Shown: positions 46,201-54,998, counted from the stretch's first letter. The stretch: DNA of 64,000 nt from Chitinophagaceae bacterium (GCA_016717285.1 JADKFU010000005.1:1410501-1474500), one strand, 5' to 3'. The notes: generated by a model from the letters alone, not told the origin. Translations and numbers: made by a program.

Positions 46201-47013
46201 CGCAGTCCATGTATTACTGATTGGATTATATTCCCAAAGGTCATTTTTATAAGTACCATCAAGACCGGTAGTGATGTAACCTTTCGAACCAATTGTAAAT
46301 GAAACGGAGTTCGATCTGGCACTTCCTGCAAAATTGGCTTTCTGAGTCCAGGTGTTTGTTAACTGATCATATTCCCAGAAATCATTTTTTCTCACAACGC
46401 CATCATAGCCGGTACCTAAATATCCTTTTGTACCGATTGAAAATCCTGCTGCGGCTGATCTACCAACACCACCAAAGTTGGCTTTTTGAAGCCATGAATT
46501 GGAAGCCTGGTCATATTCCCAAAAATCAGCTTTACGTACAGAGCCTGTATAGCCTGTTCCGATATATCCTTTGGTTCCAATTGAAAAACCTACTGCTCCC
46601 GACCTTGGATCACCTGTGAAGGTTGCCTTTTGCGACCATGAATTTGATGTCTGGTCATATTCCCAGAAATCATTTTTGTAATTAAGTCCATCATAACCTA
46701 ATCCGATATAACCTTTTAATCCAATGGAAAAACTGGTAGCACCTGAACGATTCCCGCCGGTAAGAGTAGATTTTTGAGACCAACTGTTTAAGGATGCATC
46801 GTATTCATAAAAATCACTATAGAAATTCGAATTAAAAAAGCCTGTACCGATATAACCTTTGGTTCCTATTGACATTGCACAGGCATTATAGCGGGGCGTA
46901 GCACCGTGTCCTAATGGAGTGCTTGAAGACCAGCCCGGTTGGGCGCCTGTATATTTAACCAATAGATTGCATAGGAATACCAGCAGTAAAATGCGAAATG
47001 GTGTTTTCATCAT
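43249..47013 (-). CDS. Giant secreted kelch/HYR protein with T9SS type A tail
   Basis: This 1254-residue exported protein has a signal peptide (about 1-24), followed by 12 kelch-type repeats of about 48 residues, each like KGYIGTGYDGVVRKNDFWEY then a TNTWTQKANF segment. The last one is degenerate (ESWLGFGDD). Twelve blades would fit two six-bladed propellers. Four HYR (hyalin-like) domains follow, three of them starting TCPATVN or similar with SDNCG and a DVNGN segment, then two Ig-like domains and a T9SS type A tail (VFPNPNDGNFTVSYN). It is a likely surface or extracellular binding protein. The ATG at 47013 (MMKTPF) is chosen over a TTG six codons upstream. A TATCTTTG promoter box precedes it. 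The DUF4907 lipoprotein lies just upstream. Confidence 0.85.
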   Translation of the reverse strand: MMKTPFRILLLVFLCNLLVKYTGAQPGWSSSTPLGHGATPRYNACAMSIGTKGYIGTGFFNSNFYSDFYEYDASLNSWSQKSTLTGGNRSGATSFSIGLKGYIGLGYDGLNYKNDFWEYDQTSNSWSQKATFTGDPRSGAVGFSIGTKGYIGTGYTGSVRKADFWEYDQASNSWLQKANFGGVGRSAAAGFSIGTKGYLGTGYDGVVRKNDFWEYDQLTNTWTQKANFAGSARSNSVSFTIGSKGYITTGLDGTYKNDLWEYNPISNTWTAKANFGGAGRYNAVGFSFGTKAYVGTGFDGLTARYDFWEYDQLTNSWVQKAVFGGYARTGAVSFSMNNKGYMASGFDGNTYLNDLWEFDPSNNIWTQKAACPGAGRTGAVGFAINSKGYMATGFNGTYLNDLWEYDPISNTWLQKANFGGAARQEAIAFVVNAKAYVGTGTTGSSKNDFWEYDPLTNQWIQKAVFPGGVRQEACGFSVSSKGYLCAGIDNADVYYDDLWEYDPSLNSWLQLADFPNGARRGAAVISFDNKGYLCGGFDPLGFNDNDVWEYDPASTIWTRRADFPGNARNSAIFFNTNTESWLGFGDDGTISKNDLWKFKLGNSLTLPGSAFCAGTSFNITFASSNYVATGNLYTAELSDEFGTFNSPTVVGTLAGSLSGSIAVTLPSSLTGSTNYKLRVICNSPNQILSTSIPFTINTSPVIISCPAPVTSFTAFNLCSAVVTYNAATATGFPTPSIIYSKNSGTVFQTGITNVIATVSNACNTVNCNFNVTVIDNQPPSITCPATVNANASPGQCSANGVSLGSPVVSDNCGVAGFTNNAPSSFPVGNTAVTWTVTDVNGNTNQCVQTVIVSDNQLPVITCPATVNVNAATGLCSASGVVLGTPSVSDNCGIANVTNNAPSAFPVGNTVVTWSAIDVNSNAKQCAQTVTVTDNQTPVITGCPANIISRNHSATWIPPVASDNCGIASFTSNYAPGAIFPNGISTVTYTATDVNGKISTCSFTVKTNQIHYTIIASGPLTICKPGSIMLSAFPSGNFYQWFKNGNLISGATEINYSAATDGSYFCKVTDDFGSVNSNTLTVNSVSKPAAAITPSEAVTICEGQSILLSANTGTGLTYQWKKGTANINGATNSTYQVTQPGAYKVTVKNSTSCSKSSAATSVSVSCKEDIAVNEQINIKVFPNPNDGNFTVSYNTAGNNTSIIQVANLLGQVVYEKVSKDNNPISFNFNNEAAGIYFVRLKCDDRTVVKKIEIIR

Positions 47014-47028
47014 TTTTTTTTGAACGCC

Positions 47029-47036
47029 CAAAGATA
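47029..47036 (-). promoter_or_regulatory. -7 promoter box (TATCTTTG) of the kelch/HYR gene
   Basis: There is an exact TAnnTTTG match ending 15 nt before the ATG at 47013. It implies a very short leader. Confidence 0.5.
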
Positions 47037-47137
47037 GCTGATGTATTACTTAAGGAAAAAAGGATAGTAAGAAGAACACCTAATTAAGATTGTCAGATCT
47101 AAAAAGGCAGAATAAAAGGAATGTGATTCCCTGCATA

Positions 47138-47593
47138 TCACTGATCGATCTGAACTCCCAAAGTTTTTAATTCTTCTGGAGAAACTGTAGGTGGCATTTC
47201 ACCTTTGTTGATTTTTTCAATCACTAAATGCGCAACAGAGGCTGCCATTTCTTTTGTGTTGAAACCTTTATTTCCGGGAAGAGCTGGTATAGACGACTGA
47301 TGTATCATCAGTTTTTCATCTTTGTAAATATCGTATCCGAATGTATTTTCTTCGGATTCAATTATAGTGTATTTAAAACCGGCTGGTAGTTCAGTTTCTT
47401 TTTTGGTTACTACAACTGCAGCGTTATGAATGGTATCGGTGTTGTCTTCCGTCTTTATCACCGTGTTATCCGGCTGCCCGGCAACTGTATTTTCAGTGGT
47501 GTTTGTTTCGTCAGCATGATTACAGGAATAAAGGATAAGGAATATAACTCCAACCAATAATTGCCGGGATAGAAATAACTGGAATGCTTTCAT
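47138..47593 (-). CDS. DUF4907 lipoprotein
   Basis: This 151-residue lipoprotein has the lipobox LILYSC (Cys about residue 24) followed by an acidic, Asn/Thr-rich linker of about 40 residues. The C-terminal part (about 70-140) resembles DUF4907: GFKYTIIESEENTFGYDIY, then IPALPGNKGFNT and VAHLVIEKINKGEMPPTV. The family function is unknown, but it is found in Bacteroidota near kelch-repeat proteins, as it is here with the giant kelch gene about 125 nt downstream. It is probably anchored in the outer membrane (inference). Confidence 0.75.
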   Translation of the reverse strand: MKAFQLFLSRQLLVGVIFLILYSCNHADETNTTENTVAGQPDNTVIKTEDNTDTIHNAAVVVTKKETELPAGFKYTIIESEENTFGYDIYKDEKLMIHQSSIPALPGNKGFNTKEMAASVAHLVIEKINKGEMPPTVSPEELKTLGVQIDQ

Positions 47594-47634
47594 AATGCGG
47601 AGAATTTTTTGATCAAAAAAAACGCATGTTCTTA

Positions 47635-48915
47635 TCAGGAAAGTTTTTGAAGTCCTGTTCTGAGTTTTATAATCGACTCTTCAATTTCATTTGTCTTACA
47701 GGTTCCAACAGAAAGTCTGTACCACGTTGACTCATGAGAAGTACCAAAAGCATAAAACGGAACAAGGGCAATTCCACATTCATTCAACAGGTAAGCAGTG
47801 ATTTCTTCTGTAGTATATAAAGTTTTGCCGTCTGCTTTTTGTTTTCCTTTAAGATCAAACTGAACAGTGAGATAAAGTGCAGCCTGTGGAGCAATTGCAT
47901 CAACTTTATGTCCTTCATTTTTAAGTGCCATAAGGCCTTTATAAATTCCATTCAGCCGAAGATCAATTTGTGACCTGAAGGACGTCATATACGTTTGAAT
48001 TTCATCACCCTGCTTCAGGAAATGAGCAGTAGCTACCTGCTCCGGTTTTGGAGCCCATGCACCAATGTGTGATGCAATAGATTTCATTTTATCGATCAGA
48101 TCTGCAGGGCCAAATGCCCAGCCGACACGAAGACCTGTGGCTGCAAATGCTTTTGACATTCCATCCATAAAAATGGTATAGTCTCTCAACGCAGGGCGCA
48201 ATGAAACAGGATCATAATGTACCGTTTCACCAAAGGTGAGCTGCCAGTACATCTGATCATACAGCAGGTAAATTGGTTTTTGGTCTGATCCGCGACGTTC
48301 ATTTTCCTCCAGCACCAAGTCGCATATTTCTTCCAGCGCTTTTTTTGTAAAAGCTGTGCCAGTAGGGTTTTGCGGAGAACACAGCGCGATCAGGTTTGCA
48401 TTTTTAATATGCGGTTTTATATCAGCAGCCGAAGGCATAAAATTATTCTCCAGTTTAGCTTCAATCATGATGGGTCGTGCACCGGAAAGATGACAGTAGT
48501 GATTATTGTTCCAGGAAGGAACAGGAAAAATTACACCGTCGCCCGGCTGAATCAAAGTGGTGTAGGCAGTATAAATCGCCGGCCTTCCGCCACTTGTAAT
48601 CAGAATTTCGTCTGGTGAATAATGCATGCCGCCATTGGCCAGAAAGAGACTTACTTCCTTTCTCAACTCTGCCATGCCATTGGCCGGCGGATAATTCGTT
48701 TGTTTATTTTGATAGGATTTGATGATTTCATTTTCAAGCGCCAGCGGAATAGGAAATACTTTCGGATCAAAATCACCGATAGTGAAATTGAATATTTTCT
48801 CACCCTGTTTTATTTTCTCATTTACCTCCGCGGCAAGTTTGATGATTTCGCTTCCAATCAGCGTTTCAGCCATATCGGATACAATAAGTTTTCTTCGGGA
48901 GGCAACTTGACCCAT
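47635..48915 (-). CDS. Class I/II pyridoxal-phosphate aminotransferase
   Basis: This is a 426-residue fold-type I aminotransferase, AspC/AAT-like. The PLP Lys lies in FMDGMSKAFAATGLRVGW, where the MSK is the expected motif, and the Asn and Tyr of the cofactor pocket lie in CSPQNPTGTAF and LLYDQMYW. The substrate-carboxylate Arg is probably in WYRLSVG at the C-terminus. It is longer than average by about 25 residues at the N-terminus. Aspartate or aromatic amino acids are likely substrates, but neighbours give no clue. It is co-directional with the lipoprotein gene. Confidence 0.88.
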   Translation of the reverse strand: MGQVASRRKLIVSDMAETLIGSEIIKLAAEVNEKIKQGEKIFNFTIGDFDPKVFPIPLALENEIIKSYQNKQTNYPPANGMAELRKEVSLFLANGGMHYSPDEILITSGGRPAIYTAYTTLIQPGDGVIFPVPSWNNNHYCHLSGARPIMIEAKLENNFMPSAADIKPHIKNANLIALCSPQNPTGTAFTKKALEEICDLVLEENERRGSDQKPIYLLYDQMYWQLTFGETVHYDPVSLRPALRDYTIFMDGMSKAFAATGLRVGWAFGPADLIDKMKSIASHIGAWAPKPEQVATAHFLKQGDEIQTYMTSFRSQIDLRLNGIYKGLMALKNEGHKVDAIAPQAALYLTVQFDLKGKQKADGKTLYTTEEITAYLLNECGIALVPFYAFGTSHESTWYRLSVGTCKTNEIEESIIKLRTGLQKLS

Positions 48916-49170
48916 AACGTTTTTATTTGTGACGATTTAAAGGTACAATCTTATTCATTTTTCCGGGTTCAAAGTTTAGCACATGGGTTTGCTAAAAAGC
49001 CCTGGACCGGTTTAGCCTGGCTTCCCAAAATAAGGAGTGATTGTCAGGACTGTCAAATATAGAACGGTAAAACTATTACTGGTAATTGGACACTTGCATA
49101 TACCATTCCTGCAAATATTTGCAAGTAGGGTAGAGGAACTGTCTGCTGAAATTAAAATGAATCAACTGTA
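48916..49170. other. Intergenic region with a 14-bp palindrome
   Basis: The gap holds the perfect palindrome TGCAAATATTTGCA (49110-49123), and an outer ACTTGCA (49092-49098) that pairs with TGCAAGT (49120-49126). They may form an operator or a small hairpin, but no regulator is known. No gene is seen. Confidence 0.35.
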
Positions 49171-50931
49171 TCAAACAGTGGCAAGTAATTGTTTTCGCTC
49201 ACCTATTTGCTGACGCCACATTGCATAGTACAAACCTTTTTTCAGCCAATAGTTCAGAATGCTGACCTTCTTCAACAATCTGACCTTGTTCTAAAACATA
49301 GATTCTGTCGGCATGCATGATGGTGGATAACCGGTGCGCAATCATAATCGTGATGTGTTGCTGATTTTTTGAAACCATCCTGATGGTATCTGTTATTTCT
49401 TCTTCAGTAAGGGAATCAAGTGCTGAGGTTGCTTCATCAAATACCATGAGTTTCGGCTTTCTGAGAATTGCCCGCGCAATGGAAAGTCGTTGCTTTTCAC
49501 CGCCTGAAACTTTAACACCACCTTCTCCGATTACGCTTTCAATTCCGTTGGGAGCGCGTGACAACAGATTTTGGCAGGATGCCTTTTGCAACGCATCCAT
49601 GATGTCTTCATCTGTAGCGGACGGATTTACAAAAAGTAAATTTTCGCGGATGGAACCTGAAAAAAGCTGAGTGTCCTGCGTAACAAATCCGATCTGACTT
49701 CTTAGATCATTGAGTTTTATTTTCTTGCCGCTTACTTTATTGTAGAGAATTTCACCTGAAGCTGGCTGGTATAAGCCAACCAGTAATTTTATGAGTGTTG
49801 TTTTTCCTGCACCGCTGGGTCCTACAAAAGCAATGGTTTCTCCCAGGCCAACATCGAAAGAAATATCTTTTACAGCATATTGCTTTGAGCTTTGATGCCT
49901 GAACGAAACGTTGCTGAATTCAAACTCCGTTACATTTCCGATAGCTACAGGATGATCAGGAACGGATTCTTTAGGTGTATTCATAATCGCACTGAAATTT
50001 GCGAATGACACTTCCGCTTCGCGATAGATATTAATGATATTACCTAATTCCTGTAACGGACCAAAAATGAAAAAAGAATAAATAAACAAAGTGGTGAACT
50101 GCCCTACTGTTATTTTCTGAGTGAAAATCAGGTACATCATTACGCCCAGGATACTAACGCGTAGCAGGTTAACACAAGTGCCCTGGATAAAACCGAGGCT
50201 TCGCACATAGCGAACCTTCTTCAGTTCCAGCTTCAGAATTTTTGTGGTGGTGCTATTGAGATGATCAATTTCCTGTTGCGCCAATCCAAGACTCTTCACC
50301 AATTCAATATTTCTCAGTGATTCAGTTGTTGCGCCGGCAAGTGCAGTGGTTTCCGCAACGATCAGCTTTTGCATTTTTTGATATTCCTGCTAAGCACAGA
50401 ACTGATAATGCCAATAATCGGGATCGCGGAAAAATAGATAGGAGCAATCACCCAATAAACCTGTACGGAGTAAATCACTACCCAAATAATCCCGACAATG
50501 GAGGTAAATAAAATATTAACTAAAGCGCTCAGCAATTTCTCCATGTCAGAACGAACTTTCTGCAGTTTTCCAAGCGATTCACCGCTGCGCTGATCTTCAA
50601 ATACTTCATAAGGGAGTTCAAGAGAATGACGAATACCGTCCGAGTAAATATCCGCGCCCGTCTTTTGAATAATCACATTCATAAAGTAATCCTGGAAATT
50701 TTTTGCGATGCGCGAAACCATGGCGACACTAATGAGCGCCAGCAATCCTAGTGTAACACCATCAAAGAATTCCTTTTGTGAGAGACTCTTGAAGTTGTTA
50801 CCGTACTGATCAATCATCTTTCCAAGGATAAACGGATCCAGCATGGAGAACACCTGGTTAATGGCTGCCAGCACGAGTGCCAGCACTAACAACTTCCAGT
50901 GTTTTTCAAGATAAGAGAGAAGTATTTTCAT
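49171..50931 (-). pseudogene. ABC exporter (fused permease-ATPase), disrupted by two homopolymer indels
   Basis: This is a half-transporter of the ABC exporter family. The coding sequence starts at ATG 50931, with five or six membrane helices. Reading stops early at 50362 because a T6 run on the plus strand (50374-50379, read as A6) needs one more A to continue as IKKMQKLIVAETTALAG. The rest, through Walker A (GPSGAGKTT), the signature VSGGEKQRLS and Walker B (KLMVFDEATSALD), is open in the next frame. Near the end a second A6 run (49237-49242) has one A too many: removing it gives EKGLYYAMWRQQIGERK, the usual family ending, with a stop at 49171. A repaired gene would be about 586 residues. 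It is either a recent pseudogene or carries two sequencing errors. Confidence 0.8.
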
Positions 50932-51156
50932 GTATTTAAATAGAGTTGCTTAAAAATGGAAAGTGTAAACACCCAAACCTGAATAAAATTCCAAAACAAA
51001 CACAAGCGGCTTTCGTAAGGTACATGATGGATTTGCAAATGAATGATATTGCTGAAAAATTTACTTATAAAATAGTCATAGTCACAGTTCAACTATAAGC
51101 TGAATAGTCCAACTTTAAAATGACCACTTAGTGTTATGCGAGAGTATTCGTATGCA

Positions 51157-52488
51157 TTAATTTCTGGTGGGCATTCCGCTCATCGGTCTTTTCATGGATC
51201 CCATTTTATTAAATGTCTTCATCATCTTCTTCATTTCATCAAATTGTTTGATGAACTGATTCAACTCCTGAATGGAATTGCCACTGCCTGTTGCAATACG
51301 TTTTCTGCGGGAGCCATTTAGCAGCTCAGGATTTTCACGCTCTTCACGCGTCATTGCCAGAATAAGGGCTTCAATTTTTTTGAAGGAATCGTTGTCAATA
51401 TCAATGTCTTTCACAGCTTTGCCCATGCCGGGAATCATTCCGACGAGGTCTTTAATATTGCCCATCTTTTTTATCTGAGCCAGTTGTTGCAGGAAATCAT
51501 TGAAGTCGAATTGATTTTTCCTGATTTTCTTTTGTAACCGTTCCGCTTCTTTTTCATCAAATTGCTCTTGCGCTTTTTCCACCAGTGAAACAATGTCGCC
51601 CATTCCCAAAATCCGTTGCGCCATCCTTTCAGGGTAAAAGATATCTACCTGATCCAGCTTTTCACCTGTTGATACGAACTTGATGGGTTTTTGCACTTCA
51701 TATTTAATAGAAAGTGCAGCACCACCGCGTGTATCACCGTCCAGTTTGGTAAGCACTACGCCATCAAAATTAAGTCGTTCATTAAATGCTTTTGAAGTAT
51801 TGACAGCATCCTGACCAGTCATGGAATCGACTACAAACAATACTTCCTGTGGCTGCAGCACTTTCTTCAGCTTCGAAATTTCATTCATCATTTCTTCATC
51901 CACGGCCAACCTGCCGGCAGTGTCAATGATCACAGTATCGAATTCTTTCAATTTCGCCTGTCGAATTCCGTTTTCAGCAATCTGAACCGGATTGGTATTT
52001 CCTTCTTCAGCGTGCACCGTAACGCCAATCTGTTCGCCAAGAATTTTTAATTGTTCCACAGCGGCCGGACGGTAAACGTCGCAGGCGATCAGCATCGGTT
52101 GCCTGTTGCGTTTTGTTTTAAGATAGTTTGCAAGCTTCGCAGCAAAAGTTGTTTTACCTGAACCTTGCAAACCGGATAATAAAATGATAACCGGGCTGCC
52201 TTTAAGATTGATGTCGGATTTGCCGCCGCCCATCAGTTCAGTTAGTTCATCCTGCACAATTTTCACCATCAACTGTCCGGGAGAAACTGCGGTTAATACT
52301 TTTTCGCCCAGCGTTTTTTCTTTCACGCGGTCTGTAAACTCCTTGGCAATTTTATAATTGACATCAGCATCTACCAAAGCGCGCCTGATTTCTTTTACCG
52401 CGGCTGCAATATTCAGGTCAGTTATTCTGCCCTGACCTTTGAGATTTTTTATGGCACCTTCTAATCTGTCGCTTAGATTTTCAAACAT
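51157..52488 (-). CDS. ffh: Signal recognition particle protein Ffh
   Basis: Ffh binds signal sequences and 4.5S RNA to target membrane proteins. The 443-residue protein has the N domain (1-90), the NG GTPase domain with GLQGSGKTTFAAKLA, DTAGRLAVDEEM and TKLDGDTRGGAALS, and a C-terminal M domain (about 300-430) with the GMIPGMGK and RKRIATGSG segments. All expected elements are present and the length is normal. It is transcribed from its own TAACTTTG promoter box after the rpoD terminator. No ftsY or 4.5S RNA gene is visible in the window. Confidence 0.96.
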   Translation of the reverse strand: MFENLSDRLEGAIKNLKGQGRITDLNIAAAVKEIRRALVDADVNYKIAKEFTDRVKEKTLGEKVLTAVSPGQLMVKIVQDELTELMGGGKSDINLKGSPVIILLSGLQGSGKTTFAAKLANYLKTKRNRQPMLIACDVYRPAAVEQLKILGEQIGVTVHAEEGNTNPVQIAENGIRQAKLKEFDTVIIDTAGRLAVDEEMMNEISKLKKVLQPQEVLFVVDSMTGQDAVNTSKAFNERLNFDGVVLTKLDGDTRGGAALSIKYEVQKPIKFVSTGEKLDQVDIFYPERMAQRILGMGDIVSLVEKAQEQFDEKEAERLQKKIRKNQFDFNDFLQQLAQIKKMGNIKDLVGMIPGMGKAVKDIDIDNDSFKKIEALILAMTREERENPELLNGSRRKRIATGSGNSIQELNQFIKQFDEMKKMMKTFNKMGSMKRPMSGMPTRN

Positions 52489-52496
52489 CGGTTGGT

Positions 52497-52562
52497 GAAT
52501 TAGGAATTAGGAATTAATGGGGAAACAAAGTTAATGACTGATAACCAAAATGACTAATGACT
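52497..52562. repeat. Heptamer tandem repeats upstream of ffh
   Basis: Units of 7 bp, GAATTAG (52497, 52504) and GAATTAA (52511), are followed by TAATGAC (52532) and two AATGACT (52549, 52556). On the minus strand the second group reads GTCATTA-like, matching the repeat at 61456-61490. The ffh -7 box starts in the TAA of the 52532 unit. Confidence 0.55.
52526..52533 (-). promoter_or_regulatory. -7 promoter box (TAACTTTG) of ffh
   Basis: There is an exact TAnnTTTG match 37 nt before the ffh ATG, partly within the heptamer repeat region. Confidence 0.5.
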
Positions 52563-52569
52563 CAAATTC

Positions 52570-52604
52570 AAAACCCTGTTTCATCTTCCGATGAACAGGG
52601 TTTT
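52570..52604 (-). terminator. Intrinsic terminator after the sigma factor gene
   Basis: An 11-bp perfect inverted repeat, AAAACCCTGTT (52570-52580) and AACAGGGTTTT (52594-52604), lies 26 nt after the rpoD stop. On the minus strand the stem ends in TTTT. Confidence 0.75.
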
Positions 52605-52629
52605 GATTAATCTTCAAAGAGTGTAAATG

Positions 52630-53499
52630 TTATTGTCCGAGATAGCTTTTTAAGAGTTTACTTCTTGAAGTGGAGCGTAATTTATTTATGGCTTTATCCT
52701 TGATCTGACGCACCCGTTCCCTGGTAAGGGCAAATTTTTCTCCGATATCTTCCAATGACATAGGATGTTCGACACCGATTCCAAAATACAGTTTGATTAC
52801 ATCTTTCTGACGTTCTGTTAATGTTGAAAGTGAGCGTTCGATTTCACGGCGCAGTGATTCACGGTATTCCAGTGCTTCATCCGTTTGAGGTGAATTTGGA
52901 TTTTCCAATACATCAAGCAATGAATTGTCTTCACCTTCAACAAATGGTGCATCAACAGATACGTGACGTGCTGCAATGCCGAGCGTGGTTTCTACTTCCT
53001 CGGTGTTGATTTCCAACACTGTGGCGAGCTCGTCAGCCGATGGTTCACGTTCAAATTCCTGTTCGAGGGCTGAAAATGCTTTGTTGATTTTATTCAGCGA
53101 GCCAACTTTATTTAATGGAAGTCGCACGATCCTGCTTTGTTCGGCCAAAGCCTGTAATATTGATTGGCGGATCCACCACACAGCGTAGGAGATGAACTTA
53201 AAGCCTCTGGTTTCATCAAAACGCTGAGCGGCTTTGATCAGACCAAGGTTTCCTTCATTAATTAAATCGCTGAGTGAAAGTCCCTGATTCTGATATTGTT
53301 TTGCTACTGATACTACGAAGCGAAGGTTGGCCTTAGTGAGTCGCTCGAGCGCATTCTGATCGCCCTGCTTTATTTTTTTGGCCAGGTCCACCTCTTCCTC
53401 CGGTGTAAGCAAGTCTACTTTCCCGATTTCCTGGAGGTACTTTTCCAGTGACTGTGACTCCCGGTTGGTAATGGATTTGGTAATTTTTAGCTGACGCAT
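52630..53499 (-). CDS. rpoD: Primary sigma factor (sigma-70 family)
   Basis: This is the housekeeping sigma factor, 289 residues, in the short form normal for Bacteroidota (no region 1.1 and no long spacer before region 2). Region 1.2 begins LEKYLQEIGKVDLLTPEEE. Region 2 contains NLRFVVSVAKQYQNQGLSLSDLINEGN and the -10 recognition helix FISYAVWWIRQSI. Region 3 begins near VRLPLNKVG, and region 4.2 carries MSLEDIGEKFALTRERVRQIKDKA. This is the protein expected to read the TAnnTTTG boxes found across the window. It is preceded by such a box itself (TATCTTTG at 53529-53536) and followed by a terminator. Confidence 0.95.
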   Translation of the reverse strand: MRQLKITKSITNRESQSLEKYLQEIGKVDLLTPEEEVDLAKKIKQGDQNALERLTKANLRFVVSVAKQYQNQGLSLSDLINEGNLGLIKAAQRFDETRGFKFISYAVWWIRQSILQALAEQSRIVRLPLNKVGSLNKINKAFSALEQEFEREPSADELATVLEINTEEVETTLGIAARHVSVDAPFVEGEDNSLLDVLENPNSPQTDEALEYRESLRREIERSLSTLTERQKDVIKLYFGIGVEHPMSLEDIGEKFALTRERVRQIKDKAINKLRSTSRSKLLKSYLGQ

Positions 53500-53528
53500 G
53501 ATAGGGTGGGGGTTTTACGAAAAACGAG

Positions 53529-53536
53529 CAAAGATA
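53529..53536 (-). promoter_or_regulatory. -7 promoter box (TATCTTTG) of the sigma factor gene
   Basis: There is an exact TAnnTTTG match 29 nt upstream of the rpoD ATG, with a TTTG (53555-53552) 15 nt further upstream, slightly closer than the usual spacing. It is consistent with autoregulation (inference). Confidence 0.5.
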
Positions 53537-53838
53537 CTTAAAAATAGCTTTCAAAAATCACAGTCAGTGAACTTTTCAGGGTACATTCATATTGTTTCTT
53601 ACCGTTCAAATTGGCCAAGGGCTGTTATTTCTGACAGGTGGAATTTAGAATAGTTCTGCATTTTCTTCAATTATTTTTTTTTATTTAATTGGAATTTCTA
53701 CTTTTAATCGCTCCGCTTTTGCAGCGGCACAGCCATAACTTAAAATAGTATTGATAATGTGTCAGTTTGTTTCGGGGGAAGACAGATCAATTTGTTGATC
53801 ATTAAATAGAGTCATAAAATAATAAGGGTAACCTCAGG
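53537..53838. other. Intergenic region upstream of the START-like gene
   Basis: This is about 300 nt of AT-rich DNA between divergent genes. Apart from the rpoD promoter at its edge I see no structured RNA, repeat or reading frame. A plus-strand promoter for the START-like gene cannot be assigned. Confidence 0.4.
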
Positions 53839-54234
53839 ATGAAATCAGTTGCTTCAAAAAACAAAAAGTATGTATTAGAGTATGATATAAAATCGTCGCC
53901 GGGTATCCTCTACGATTTTCTTTCTACCCCTTCGGGACTTTCACAATGGTTTGCCGACAGGGTAGATTCGCTTCAGGAAATGTTTATGTTTTCCTGGGAT
54001 GGCTATCCACAGAAGGCAAAGCGCATTGAACGGCATGAGAATGATCGGATCCGTTTCAGATGGGAGGATTCACCTAAGGATGAATACTTTGAATTCAAAA
54101 TTCAGACAAGTGAAATCACCGGAGACACGGTGTTGCTGGTTACCGACTTTGGCAACCCAAAGGAGATGAAAGATATTAAAAGGTTATGGGACAGCCAGGT
54201 GCATGAGTTGAAAAAAAGATTAGGTGGATTATAA
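53839..54234 (+). CDS. START-like domain protein (AHSA1/SRPBCC superfamily)
   Basis: This 131-residue protein has a START-like (SRPBCC) helix-grip fold. It begins with a basic stretch, then KYVLEYDIKSSPGILYDFLSTPSGLSQWFADRVD, the typical opening helix and strand. It ends with a long C-terminal helix (IKRLWDSQVHELKKRLGGL). Members bind hydrophobic ligands, and in Bacteroidota this subgroup is widespread but functionally unknown. It is divergent from rpoD. Confidence 0.8.
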   Translation: MKSVASKNKKYVLEYDIKSSPGILYDFLSTPSGLSQWFADRVDSLQEMFMFSWDGYPQKAKRIERHENDRIRFRWEDSPKDEYFEFKIQTSEITGDTVLLVTDFGNPKEMKDIKRLWDSQVHELKKRLGGL

Positions 54235-54371
54235 GCTGTGCGCTGTCAGGTAAACTTTGGCAGGGTTCAGCATCATTGCTATTATCTGTTGCAAACCATT
54301 TCTAAGTTGACGTCCAATTGCTACTTAAAATAAAAGCAACACTTCCTATTCTCTGAATACAGCAGATTCTA

Positions 54372-54983
54372 TCACCGGAGAATGTCTGCATAAAGTATAA
54401 AGTTTTCTACCGTGAAACGTTGCAACTGGTTAATACGTGTGATCGGTATTTTTCTCGCAATCTTTACAAAACCGGCGACTTTCATCATAGAAGACATTTC
54501 ATTCCGGGAAAATTTTTTGATCTTTTGGTAATTGTCTTTTTCGAAATGATGAATCCACGGAGATTCATTGATGCAAATCCATGCCTCTTTTTTTGAAAGT
54601 ATGTTTGATTGACGGACCACTGATTCCCTGACACCGTCCATTGATGCTCCGGAAATCAACAGTGTACTGCTGATAAATTTACCCCACCATACCATCGTCC
54701 GGATGGCCCATCGTTGTTCACCCTTAAAATTCCTGGGAAAATCAAGCAGTATATAAGGTAGCCCGAGGTAATTTTCGCCTTTCGTGATCTTTCCGGTGGT
54801 ATAATCTGTTCCGGCTGGAAAATCAATGCCAGTAAATATTTTTTCATCATTGGCAGTACGCACTGCATTTGCAAACTGCTGATAAATTTTTTCAGTAATG
54901 CGATGCTTTTTTTCAAAAAAGGAACCGTCGCGTATTACATCAAGTTCGTCTTCTGAAAGGATTATCTTTGCAGCTTCCAACAT
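54372..54983 (-). CDS. Conserved protein of unknown function, divergent from lptF/G
   Basis: I do not recognise this 203-residue protein. It has no signal peptide or membrane helix. It is mixed alpha/beta, with an aromatic-rich central part (LGLPYILLDFPRNFKGEQRWAIRTMVWWGKF) and a C-terminal basic helix. The ATG at 54983 (MLEAAKII) is used because an upstream in-frame start would run into the lptF/G coding region. The two start codons are then only 15 nt apart on opposite strands. Codon use looks native. Confidence 0.65.
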   Translation of the reverse strand: MLEAAKIILSEDELDVIRDGSFFEKKHRITEKIYQQFANAVRTANDEKIFTGIDFPAGTDYTTGKITKGENYLGLPYILLDFPRNFKGEQRWAIRTMVWWGKFISSTLLISGASMDGVRESVVRQSNILSKKEAWICINESPWIHHFEKDNYQKIKKFSRNEMSSMMKVAGFVKIARKIPITRINQLQRFTVENFILYADILR

Positions 54984-54998
54984 ATCCACGAAAGATAA

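Noticed and set aside
50362..50379. Programmed -1 frameshift in the ABC exporter
   Set aside because: The slippery site would be C AAA AAA, not the efficient A AAA AAG type. The second indel near the gene end would require a second, opposite shift, so programmed recoding is unlikely.
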